A DNA stretch of 5,713 bases, taken from contig NZ_BAIO01000128.1 in assembly GCF_000613305.1 (NCBI RefSeq), positions 1-5,713 of the forward strand, written 5' to 3'. Below, piece by piece: positions 1-4,398 of the stretch (position 1 is its first letter; each line of letters starts with the position of its first letter). Source of the DNA: Komagataeibacter kakiaceti JCM 25156. GTDB lineage: Bacteria > Pseudomonadota > Alphaproteobacteria > Acetobacterales > Acetobacteraceae. The position numbers were made by a program, and so were the translations under genes. The notes under the pieces were generated by a model. It worked only from the letters and a program-made list of their open reading frames with translations. It did not search any database and was not told the origin of the DNA.

Positions 1-372
1 CTGATCGCCGAGGGCGAGCGCCATGTGGCGGCCACCCTTGCGGACCCCCACAGCGCCACGTTCCGCGATGTCGTGGTGCATTCCATGGATGGCGCATCCG
101 TGGTGTGTGGCGAGATGGCGGACCACAACCCGCCGACGGATGGCGTCTACAAGAAATTCGGGTACGTGCAGGGGCAGGATGACCCGGTTGTGTTCAGCGG
201 GCGCGGCGTGCCGCAGAAGATCGAGTTCAACGAGGTCAATGACTGGCTCAATGACAGCATAAAGCTCGAGGATCTGGAGGAAATGGGCTGCGTACCCAAA
301 GGTACGTATCATCATTACAACGAGGAGCTGAATCAGGTCATGTCCCACCGCCGCCAGTTTGGTGTGGACTGA
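1..372 (+). CDS. C-terminal part of an unidentified protein (5' truncated by the window)
   Basis: The reading frame is open from base 1 and ends with TGA at 370-372, so 123 C-terminal residues are visible and the true start lies outside the window. Codon use is GC-rich and protein-like. I do not recognise the family with confidence. The segment around residues 35-53 (GASVVCGEMADHNPPTDGVYKKF) resembles in layout the 'VVCGxVNAKNxxGGYxxFxxF' pattern of small exported proteobacterial proteins, but that is a weak likeness seen by eye. The tail is hydrophilic and acidic, has one further Cys (GCVPKGTYHH), and contains no membrane segment. A strong hairpin lies 22 bases after the stop, suggesting it is the last gene of its transcript. 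Internal ATG or GTG codons near 23-25 are not believable starts, because the frame continues upstream. Confidence 0.75.
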   Translation: MIAEGERHVAATLADPHSATFRDVVVHSMDGASVVCGEMADHNPPTDGVYKKFGYVQGQDDPVVFSGRGVPQKIEFNEVNDWLNDSIKLEDLEEMGCVPKGTYHHYNEELNQVMSHRRQFGVD

Positions 373-394
373 AGGGTAACGGGGCGGGGCAGGG

Positions 395-428
395 CCGCAT
401 CTTTTTTTATGAAGAAAAAGAGATGCGG
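395..428. terminator. Hairpin after the first gene, likely terminator
   Basis: CCGCATCT (395-402) pairs perfectly with AGATGCGG (421-428). A T-run at 403-407 then pairs with an A-run at 415-419 across a single bulged G, leaving a loop of about 7 nt. The hairpin starts 22 nt after the stop codon at 372. No U-tract follows the stem; the T-run is inside the ascending arm, as in the other hairpins of this window, so it is not a textbook intrinsic terminator. A role in termination or 3'-end protection is inferred. Confidence 0.55.
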
Positions 429-484
429 GATTTCCGTAATTCTTGATATGCCGGGCTGTCTTGCCACAGACTTTCAAGTAATCA

Positions 485-522
485 GGAGTTTCTGGTTCTT
501 TTTCATATAAAAAGAACGGAAG
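485..522 (+). repeat. Divergent half-copy of the intergenic hairpin repeat
   Basis: The lead-in GGAGTTTCTGGT (485-496) nearly matches the GGAAGTTTCTGGT that opens the full element at 4148. It is followed by a different perfect hairpin, GTTCTTTTT (495-503) with AAAAAGAAC (509-517) around the loop CATAT. The second, GC-rich hairpin of the full element is missing. I read it as a variant or decayed member of the same family. Confidence 0.45.
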
Positions 523-635
523 CCGGACCGGCCTGAAGCACGGGCAGTGCTGCCGGGCAACTTGCATCCGGGGCGTGCGTTACGTAACGATGTGCAGCCG
601 GAGGCCAATCTGTAGCGCGGGTCGGTACAGTGTTG

Positions 636-660
636 GCGCATGACATGAATAATGTCGCGC
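636..660 (+). promoter_or_regulatory. Imperfect inverted repeat upstream of the DUF2171-like gene
   Basis: GACAT (642-646) pairs with ATGTC (652-656) around GAATA, and flanking GCGC (636-639) pairs with GCGC (657-660) if the bases AT at 640-641 bulge out. It sits 35-59 bases before the start codon at 695, so it could be an operator or a 5'-leader stem. The function is inferred only. Confidence 0.25.
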
Positions 661-694
661 CGCCACCTTCATGCAAAACAGGGAAAGGGAAAAA

Positions 695-925
695 ATGACG
701 GAAATGAATCAGGCCATGCTGGGTCAGGATGTGATCGCAGCAGGCACGGGCCGCATGGGTACCCTTACCGCCGTCAACGCCGATGCGACAATCCAGGTGA
801 CCGTGGATGGCCCGGCGGAAAGTGCGTTCACCATTCCCGTGTCATGGGTGCAGTCCACCGCCAACGACAAGATTACGCTGAACCATACCGTGGAGGACGT
901 GCAGTCCTACACCCCGCCAGCGTAA
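695..925 (+). CDS. Small DUF2171 / PRC-barrel-like protein
   Basis: This encodes a 76-residue soluble, acidic protein. The start at 695 is chosen because the purine-rich stretch AGGGAAAGGG (680-689) sits at ribosome-binding distance; an in-frame ATG at 671 would add eight charged residues and place this stretch inside the gene. The fold signature is a small beta-barrel: an N-terminal 'LGQDVIAAGTGRMGTLTAVNAD' with a Gly-bounded turn, an alternating hydrophobic strand (IQVTVDG), then 'FTIPVSWVQSTANDKITLNHT' near residues 45-65. The order (G-x-x-x-G-T, then I-P-x-x-W-V, then I-x-L-N-x-T) matches DUF2171 proteins, small PRC-barrel relatives of unknown function common in Alphaproteobacteria, often with a stress link. 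There is no signal peptide. It appears to be transcribed alone, with a full hairpin repeat about 130 bases downstream. The family call rests on pattern recognition, not a search. Confidence 0.72.
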   Translation: MTEMNQAMLGQDVIAAGTGRMGTLTAVNADATIQVTVDGPAESAFTIPVSWVQSTANDKITLNHTVEDVQSYTPPA

Positions 926-1054
926 ACACATGCGCCATGCAGGTGACGGGCTGGTTCCGTGCGCCTGCTGGCAGGACCGACCCGGAAGACAACGGGAATG
1001 CAAGCCTTCGTGCCTCTGTCCCTGGGAAAAGCGGGTCTCCTGCCAGATCATAAA

Positions 1055-1137
1055 GAAGTTTCCGGTGAAGCTTCTTTCAGAAAGCTTCGGGAGGCGCCGC
1101 CTTTCTGAAAAAAAGGCGGCACCCGGAAGCTTTTATT
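1055..1137 (+). repeat. Double-hairpin intergenic repeat, copy 1
   Basis: This is a full-length copy running from GAAGTTTCCGGT to CTTTTATT. Hairpin one is GAAGCTT (1067-1073) with AAGCTTC (1082-1088). Hairpin two is GCCGCCTTT (1096-1104) with AAAGGCGGC (1112-1120). It lies between the DUF2171-like gene (+) and the lipoprotein gene (-), which converge on it, so bidirectional termination is a reasonable inferred role. It is clearly homologous along its length to the copies at 1690 and 4149. Confidence 0.85.
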
Positions 1138-1173
1138 ATCTTCTATCGAAAATTTATTTCCAGATAGCTTTAT

Positions 1174-1203
1174 GACCCTGCATCAGCTTGGCTGGATGCG
1201 GTC
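1174..1203. terminator. Stem-loop at the end of the lipoprotein gene
   Basis: GACC (1174-1177) pairs with GGTC (1200-1203), GCATC (1180-1184) with GATGC (1195-1199), and AGC (1185-1187) with GCT (1191-1193), with small bulges and the loop TTG. On the minus strand the stem overlaps the lipoprotein stop codon. There is no U-run after it in that direction, so it may stabilise the message or help termination together with repeat copy 1 beyond it. Confidence 0.35.
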
Positions 1204-1426
1204 AGTCATTATTCAGGGTGCGGTCAATTGACCGGCCGGCCTTTTCCGCCGGGCCCTTGGGCGGGTCGATCTTGTCCTGCACCTTGTCACCAAAATGATC
1301 TATTTTTTCGCCCACGGTTTCATCGTGCCGCTTGCACCCGCCCAGCCCCTGACTGGCCAGAACCAGAGCCAGCACCAGAAGGGTGAGGGCGCGCGGACCA
1401 CGCCGGGCGGGAGCGCCTGCCGCCAT
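1202..1426 (-). CDS. Small outer-membrane-type lipoprotein, function unknown
   Basis: This is a 74-residue protein with a classical lipoprotein signal: a basic n-region (ARRGPR), a hydrophobic core at about residues 14-27 (LTLLVLALVLASQG), and the lipobox Leu-Gly-Gly-Cys with the acylated Cys at 31. Lys at +2 gives no Asp retention signal, so outer-membrane sorting is expected. The mature part is short, charged and helix-prone (TVGEKIDHFGDKVQDKIDPP, then a PAEKAGRSIDRTL tail), a layout I associate with small entericidin-like or hypothetical lipoproteins of acetic acid bacteria. The start at 1426 is chosen because it places the signal peptide at the N terminus, yet no good ribosome-binding site precedes it. 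The frame stays open upstream with acceptable codons and ATGs at 1552 and 1546, so a longer product is possible. Beyond about 1640 the frame runs into repeat copy 2 and is not credible. Confidence 0.7.
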   Translation of the reverse strand: MAAGAPARRGPRALTLLVLALVLASQGLGGCKRHDETVGEKIDHFGDKVQDKIDPPKGPAEKAGRSIDRTLNND

Positions 1427-1805
1427 TTTGTGCGACGCCGCCGGTAACGCCGCATCATGCCCGATCCGGTCGTGATGCAGGAATACACGGATGTGGATGT
1501 TTTTATACAGGCTGTCGGGCAGGGGCGCGTGGCGTGGCGTGTGCATGTCCATATCCGGGGGATCCTGATGCGCTGTGGTGCCCTGATAAAGCGGGCGGCG
1601 GCAGGGACGGTTCCCATGGCACGCAAATGTGAGCATCCCTGAAAAACCGTCCGAAAAATTCGCCCTTGGGACATTGTGCAAATTCCAGGGAAGTTTTTGG
1701 TGAAGCTTTTTCCAAAAAGCTTCAGGGAACCTCGCCCTTTTGAAAAAAGGCTGCGCCCGGAACATTTTACTGTTTTTATCAGCAGTTCATTTTCCAAATG
1801 GCGCC
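1427..1805. other. Interval of 379 bases with no confident gene
   Basis: It contains the possible upstream extension of the lipoprotein frame (to about 1552, minus strand), an unconvincing 61-codon plus-strand frame at 1457-1642 without a ribosome-binding site, and repeat copy 2 at 1690-1771. Open frames on both strands crossing 1690-1770 are products of the A/T-run hairpins of the repeat. Nothing else is recognised. Confidence 0.5.
1690..1771 (+). repeat. Double-hairpin intergenic repeat, copy 2
   Basis: This is a full-length copy in the same orientation as copies 1 and 4. Hairpin one is perfect: GAAGCTTTTT (1702-1711) with AAAAAGCTTC (1714-1723) around a CC loop. Hairpin two has decayed: only CCTTTT (1736-1741) with AAAAGG (1745-1750) still pairs, and the GCCGCC/GGCGGC arms have become CTCGCC/GGCTGC. 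It lies between the minus-strand lipoprotein gene and the 3' end of the minus-strand HTH/zinc-ribbon gene. Confidence 0.85.
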
Positions 1806-2116
1806 CTAGCTGAACATGGCGCGGCATTCCGGGCACAGGCGCAGGAAGCGGCCATCGGCCACAAAGGCGGTATCGCAGTTCAGGCAGGTGCGGCGGACCT
1901 GATCGGGCCGGTCCATCGGTATGGCATGGCGGATCCGGTGGCGGCGCAGATAGGCTTCCAGTGTCTTGATGTTCAGGCCCAGCCTGCGCGCCGTTTCACG
2001 GGTGGAGCAGCCCTGTACGCGCAGTTGGGTGAGGGTGGGGTCAGGGCGGCCCAGTCAACGCGGGGCGGGCGCGTGCGGGGCGATGTCGGCTGTGTGGAGG
2101 TGTGTGCATTTTTCAT
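1806..2116 (-). pseudogene. HTH plus zinc-ribbon DNA-binding protein, frame broken by a 1-base deletion
   Basis: Read on the minus strand from ATG at 2116 to TAG at 1806, this would encode 103 residues if one base is restored. The first frame gives MKNAHTSTQP... ending in VDWAALTP. At the C-run opposite GGGG (2037-2040) the coding frame shifts, continuing TLTQLRVQGCSTRETARRLG. With a fifth C the two halves join exactly as ...WAALTPTLTQLR.... The second half is a helix-turn-helix (about residues 28-60: QGCSTRETARRLGLNIKTLE), then a C-terminal zinc ribbon with C78-x2-C81 and C95-x2-C98 (CLNC and CPEC). This order fits small MerR/resolvase-like HTH regulators with a metal-stabilised tail; the exact family is not recognised. 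In the unshifted frame the HTH half has an upstream stop and no usable start. It may be a true pseudogene, a phase-variable gene, or a sequencing error. It is divergent from the gene at 2233. Confidence 0.75.
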
Positions 2117-2218
2117 ACTTAATCTGTGCTAAAAAAACACACATACAGCAAGAAAATAGTTGCGGTTCGCGGCGGTCATCGAAGCCTGCATCCTGCTTGT
2201 GTATCTTTTTCATACACA
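2101..2218. promoter_or_regulatory. Divergent promoter region with repeated TGTGTAT / ATACACA motifs
   Basis: This lies between the starts of the HTH gene (2116, -) and the small gene (2233, +). TGTGTAT (2198-2204) and ATACACA (2212-2218) form a perfect 7-bp inverted repeat around CTTTTTC. A 10-base direct repeat TTTTTCATAC occurs at 2109-2118, over the HTH start codon, and at 2206-2215, each preceded by a GTGT-containing segment. A third related block, ACACACATAC, is at 2137-2146. The inverted repeat ends just before the GGAG ribosome-binding site of the plus gene. Operator function, possibly autoregulation by the neighbouring HTH protein, is inferred. Confidence 0.4.
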
Positions 2219-2232
2219 TGGAGATGCGGTTC

Positions 2233-2484
2233 ATGCACGATCCCAACCTGCCCGATAACTGCACACAGGCGTCCATTGATGCCCGATTCGAACCGGAGGA
2301 ATCTGCCTGGACCGCGCGCTACGTGGCCCAGCTTGCGCATCGGCGCGACCGGCTGGCGGCCATGCGGACCGAACTGGCCGCCGCCCGGTTCGACGGGTCG
2401 TATGACAACACGGATATCGTGGGATATATTGATGATGAGATCGAAACGGTCAGCGCGGCCATGGCCCATCCCTGCGCGTGTTAG
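2233..2484 (+). CDS. Small acidic hypothetical protein
   Basis: This encodes 83 residues. The start at 2233 is preferred because GGAG (2220-2223) lies nine bases upstream; the earlier in-frame ATGs at 2218 and 2224 would overlap this site. The protein is soluble, with no signal peptide or membrane segment. Its middle (about residues 23-50, SAWTARYVAQLAHRRDRLAAM...) is an Ala/Arg-rich amphipathic helix, followed by an acidic stretch DNTDIVGYIDDEIETVSAAM that is probably a second helix, giving a helical-hairpin look. It ends in HPCAC, a Cys pair that could bind a metal or form a disulfide, though this is speculative. I do not recognise the family. It is transcribed divergently from the broken HTH/zinc-ribbon gene, so it could be a target of that regulator. 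Codon use is typical of the neighbours. Confidence 0.7.
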   Translation: MHDPNLPDNCTQASIDARFEPEESAWTARYVAQLAHRRDRLAAMRTELAAARFDGSYDNTDIVGYIDDEIETVSAAMAHPCAC

Positions 2485-2511
2485 GCCATGATGCGGCCAT
2501 GGGGAAGGCCA

Positions 2512-2535
2512 GCCGTTTTTTCCGTTTGAAAAGGC
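2512..2535 (+). terminator. Weak hairpin after the small hypothetical gene
   Basis: GCC (2512-2514) and a T-run (2516-2519) can pair with AAAA (2529-2532) and GGC (2533-2535) with one bulged G. It has the same GC-T-loop-A-GC order as the other hairpins here but is short and imperfect. It could be a weak terminator or a decayed repeat remnant between the genes ending at 2484 and starting at 2590. Confidence 0.25.
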
Positions 2536-2589
2536 GCGCGGGAACCGGCACAAGCGAAGATCGTACCCCTTGATTTACATGGATATGGA

Positions 2590-3102
2590 ATGACCGGTCC
2601 TTCCCGCCTGCCCCCGCTCGATCATGAACATTTCCTGCGCCGCGCCTTCGCTGTGGCCGAGCAGGCGCGCAAAGGGGGCGACCACCCCTTTGGCTGCATT
2701 CTGGTCGATGGGGAAGGCGCCATCGTGCTGGAACAGGGCAATGGCTACACGGCGGAAGGCGGTGACATGACAGCGCATGCGGAGCGCCTGCTGGCCACGC
2801 GCGCCTCCAGAAAATTTCCGCCCGCCGAACTGGCGTCATACACGATGTACACCTCGGCCGAGCCATGTGCGATGTGTGCGGGCGCGGTGTACTGGAGCGG
2901 GATCGGTCGCGTCGTGTTCGGGCAGAGTGAACATGACCTGAAGGAAATGACCGGCAATCACCCGGAAAACCCGACCCTGGACCTGCCCTGTCGTACGGTG
3001 TTCGCCGCGGGCCAGCGCCCGGTGGAAGTCATCGGCCCCATGCTGGAGGACGAGGCGGCGGAACTCCAGCGCACGTTCTGGCGCGCTCAGAAAGACCTGT
3101 AA
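2590..3102 (+). CDS. Nucleoside/nucleobase deaminase (cytidine deaminase fold, zinc-dependent)
   Basis: This is a 170-residue cytosolic enzyme that should hydrolytically remove an amino group from a base or nucleoside. The catalytic zinc site is intact: H63-A64-E65 (TAHAERL) gives the first ligand and the proton-shuttling Glu, and P92-C93-A94-M95-C96 supplies the two Cys ligands. The N-terminal 'AFAVAEQARKGGDHPFGCILVD' is the usual first helix and strand. After the Cys motif it reads AGAVYWSGIGRVVFG, with Tyr-Trp where tRNA adenosine deaminases (TadA) typically have a His-Ala-Arg segment. That and the later HDLKEMTG region favour a guanine deaminase-like (GuaD) or general nucleoside deaminase over TadA, but substrate cannot be assigned. 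Length suits the family. The ribosome-binding site is weak (GGATATGGA just before ATG). The gene stands alone and converges on the secreted-protein gene at 3213-3722. Confidence 0.9.
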   Translation: MTGPSRLPPLDHEHFLRRAFAVAEQARKGGDHPFGCILVDGEGAIVLEQGNGYTAEGGDMTAHAERLLATRASRKFPPAELASYTMYTSAEPCAMCAGAVYWSGIGRVVFGQSEHDLKEMTGNHPENPTLDLPCRTVFAAGQRPVEVIGPMLEDEAAELQRTFWRAQKDL

Positions 3103-3116
3103 GAAAATATTTTAAA

Positions 3117-3178
3117 AACAACCGATTAATAAATAATGGCCAAAGTTTCCGGGTGTCGCCTTTTTTCAAAAAGGCGAC
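3117..3178 (-). repeat. Half-copy of the double-hairpin repeat, reverse orientation, between convergent genes
   Basis: On the minus strand this matches the second half of the element: GTCGCCTTTTT (3168-3178) with AAAAAGGCGAC (3155-3165), an 11-bp perfect stem with a 2-nt loop, then ACCCGGAAACTTT and a tail containing ATCGGTTGTT (its reverse complement is at 3117-3126). The same tail follows copy 4 at 4242-4251, so the family extends beyond the hairpins. In the GC arms both strands have changed together relative to copy 4 (GCCGCC/GGCGGC to GTCGCC/GGCGAC), preserving pairing. It separates the genes ending at 3102 (+) and 3213 (-), a natural site for a bidirectional terminator. Confidence 0.75.
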
Positions 3179-3212
3179 ATTCCGCCGCATCGGCCTTGCA
3201 AGGTTCCGGCCC

Positions 3213-3722
3213 CTAGAATCCGGTTACGGTCTGCTGCCCACTGGCCATGGAATAGGAGCAGGCCCGATCCCCATCCGTCACGACCAGCCAGATGATGTTG
3301 CGCAGCCCCGTGTAAAACTGCCCGGCATCGCGCAGGGACGTATAGCCATGGTGGCGGAACCATGAGGCGATGATGGTGGTGGGCTGGTTGCCAAACGATT
3401 TCCGGACCGTATCCAGCAGCTTTCCGCACTGGTCGCGGGTGAAGCTGTCATGGTTTTCGTACCAGATGCCCACGAGGATGCTGTTGCGGCGCGGGTCGAA
3501 ATCGGCCACGGGCGCCATGTCGCTGTCATAACTGTCGGGCAGGCTGTCGATTTCATGCTGCATGGCGCGCTCGGCACGGATCAGGCCGAGATCCATCATG
3601 GTCAGCTTGTCGGCAAACAATGTGCTGATCACCTGGGCCGCCGGTGTCTGGGCGGTCGCCGTGCCACAATAGCTGGCGGCAAGGGCAAGAATCAGGAGCA
3701 GGTAACGCAAGGTATCCCCCAT
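3213..3722 (-). CDS. Secreted or periplasmic protein of unknown function
   Basis: From ATG at 3722 the product has 169 residues. It begins with a Sec signal peptide: MGDTLR, then the hydrophobic core YLLLILALAASYCG, then TATA with likely cleavage in Ala-Thr-Ala|Gln near residue 24. The mature part of about 145 residues is soluble and mixed alpha/beta, with 'DFDPRRNSILVGIWYENHDS' and 'NIIWLVVTDGDRACSYSMAS' as probable beta strands. Two Cys in the mature chain (DQCGKLL and RACSYS) could form a disulfide. The Cys in the signal (ASYC) does not fit a lipobox. In-frame ATGs at 3752 and 3743 would lengthen the n-region and cannot be excluded; none has a strong ribosome-binding site. I do not recognise the family. 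It is divergent from the small gene at 3919 and convergent with the deaminase. Confidence 0.78.
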   Translation of the reverse strand: MGDTLRYLLLILALAASYCGTATAQTPAAQVISTLFADKLTMMDLGLIRAERAMQHEIDSLPDSYDSDMAPVADFDPRRNSILVGIWYENHDSFTRDQCGKLLDTVRKSFGNQPTTIIASWFRHHGYTSLRDAGQFYTGLRNIIWLVVTDGDRACSYSMASGQQTVTGF

Positions 3723-3791
3723 GGCAGGACTGGTTCCGTTCATCCTTGTCATGGATGAGGCATGCCGGTGCACATGAATGGCCACAAATTG

Positions 3792-3805
3792 CATGTCATG
3801 ACATG
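3792..3805. promoter_or_regulatory. 14-bp perfect palindrome CATGTCATGACATG in a divergent intergenic region
   Basis: CATGTCATGACATG reads the same on both strands. It lies about 70 bases upstream of the secreted-protein start (3722, -) and about 115 bases upstream of the small basic gene (3919, +), beside an A/T-rich stretch (3806-3822). This is a typical setting for a dimeric regulator site, but the regulator is unknown and the role is inferred. Confidence 0.4.
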
Positions 3806-3844
3806 AAATAAATAAAAATAACCGCCCGATCCATGCGGGTTCCC

Positions 3845-3873
3845 TTGAAAGTTATGCATATAAATCCTATCTG
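3845..3873 (+). promoter_or_regulatory. Possible sigma-70-type promoter for the small basic gene
   Basis: TTGAAA (3845-3850) and TATCTG (3868-3873) are 17 bases apart, with an A/T-rich spacer containing ATATAAAT. The -35 is good, the -10 matches only partly. It would give a leader of about 40 bases to the start codon at 3919. Confidence 0.25.
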
Positions 3874-3918
3874 CCATGAATGATGTGATTGCCTTGGCGG
3901 AAAGGGAGCGTGCGGGAC

Positions 3919-4134
3919 ATGACACGGATGAGGCTTGCCCTGCGGGGGTGGTTGCAGGTGCTGCGGGGGCAGATCATACGTGAGACGGGTTACGCCATTA
4001 GTAGCGACAGGCTTCAGCGGCGCGGCGTGCTGATTGAAAAGCGCGGCCACGGGCTGCTGTACCGCGCGCACCGCATGGGCATGGCGGCCAGTACGGCCAG
4101 GCGTGACCCGTATTCCCTTCCACCGCAGCACTGA
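3919..4134 (+). CDS. Small, strongly basic hypothetical protein
   Basis: This is a 71-residue frame starting at ATG 3919, ten bases after GGGAG (3904-3908), a good ribosome-binding site. Upstream TTG (3889) and GTG (3910) in the same frame are less suitable. The product is rich in Arg, with few acidic residues (MTRMRLALRGWLQVLRGQII..., then DRLQRRGVLIEKRGHGLLYR), no signal peptide, and a possible short amphipathic N-terminal helix. High Arg content and low complexity are also what chance frames in GC-rich DNA give, so its reality rests mainly on the ribosome-binding site, the gap it fills and the hairpin repeat directly after it (4149). No family is recognised. If real, it would bind nucleic acid or membrane, but that is speculation. 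Confidence 0.42.
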   Translation: MTRMRLALRGWLQVLRGQIIRETGYAISSDRLQRRGVLIEKRGHGLLYRAHRMGMAASTARRDPYSLPPQH

Positions 4135-4148
4135 GAGTAAAGCGTAAG

Positions 4149-4254
4149 GAAGTTTCTGGTGAAGCTTTTTCCAGAAAGCTTCAGGGAACGCCGCCTTTTT
4201 GAAAAAAGGCGGCACCCAAAAACTTTTATTCTTTAATTTATCAATCGGTTGTTC
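4149..4254 (+). repeat. Double-hairpin intergenic repeat, copy 4 (best preserved) with tail
   Basis: This is the full element: GAAGTTTCTGGT lead, hairpin one GAAGCTTT (4161-4168) with AAAGCTTC (4175-4182), spacer AGGGAAC, hairpin two GCCGCCTTTTT (4190-4200) with AAAAAGGCGGC (4203-4213) around a GA loop, then ACCCAAAAACTTTTATT to 4230. A tail with ATCGGTTGTT (4242-4251) is shared with the half-copy at 3117. It follows the small plus-strand gene, with the leftward efflux operon ending at 4418 on the other side. Confidence 0.88.
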
Positions 4255-4293
4255 TTCAGAAAGCTTCTGAAATTACGGGCGCCCCGCAGGGCG

Positions 4294-4335
4294 GAGGAAA
4301 TTTCCAGCCGCCTGCGCGAGTCGTCGCATTTCCTC
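4294..4335. other. Inverted repeat in the gap downstream of the efflux operon
   Basis: GAGGAAAT (4294-4301) is the reverse complement of ATTTCCTC (4328-4335), with 26 bases between. A 10-bp palindrome GGAAATTTCC (4296-4305) overlaps the left arm, so alternative structures are possible. The function is unknown. Confidence 0.3.
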
Positions 4336-4398
4336 ACATTATCCCTGTTCATGCACGCGCCTGTCCACAGGGTTGCCCGGACATTCGTCCCCCGAATC

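Larger units (their letters stand above)
373..694. other. Gene-poor interval of 322 bases
   Basis: No credible coding frame is seen on either strand. The interval holds, in order: a terminator-like hairpin at 395-428; a divergent half-copy of the local repeat family at 485-522 with its own 9-bp hairpin; a featureless stretch at about 523-630; and a short imperfect inverted repeat at 636-660 just upstream of the next gene. The promoter for the gene at 695 should lie here, but no clear -35/-10 pair stands out. Confidence 0.6.

Noticed and set aside
652..1053. Plus-strand 133-codon frame overlapping the DUF2171-like gene
   Set aside because: It is out of frame with the well-supported small gene, with Arg/Gly-rich low-complexity translation typical of a shadow frame.
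1457..1642. Plus-strand 61-codon frame
   Set aside because: There is no ribosome-binding site, no recognisable motif, and it overlaps the possible minus-strand extension of the lipoprotein frame.
1740..2132. Plus-strand open frame of 130 codons
   Set aside because: It starts inside repeat copy 2 and runs antisense over the HTH/zinc-ribbon gene, whose minus-strand translation has clear motifs.
3450..3758. Plus-strand 102-codon frame opposite the secreted-protein gene
   Set aside because: Antisense shadow of a gene with a clear signal peptide; no ribosome-binding site.
3876..3983. Plus-strand 35-codon frame beginning ATG AAT GAT
   Set aside because: Short, Ala/Gly-rich, no ribosome-binding site, and overlapped by the better-supported frame at 3919.
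3796..4215. Minus-strand open frame of 139 codons
   Set aside because: It begins inside repeat copy 4 with the repeat-derived peptide, is rich in Pro/His, runs opposite a frame with a good ribosome-binding site, and ends at the palindrome; it has no family likeness.
4233..4352. Minus-strand 39-codon frame with GGACAGG at ribosome-binding distance
   Set aside because: Its C-terminus is made from the repeat tail and it has no motif. The spacing is suggestive, but short basic frames like this are common by chance.
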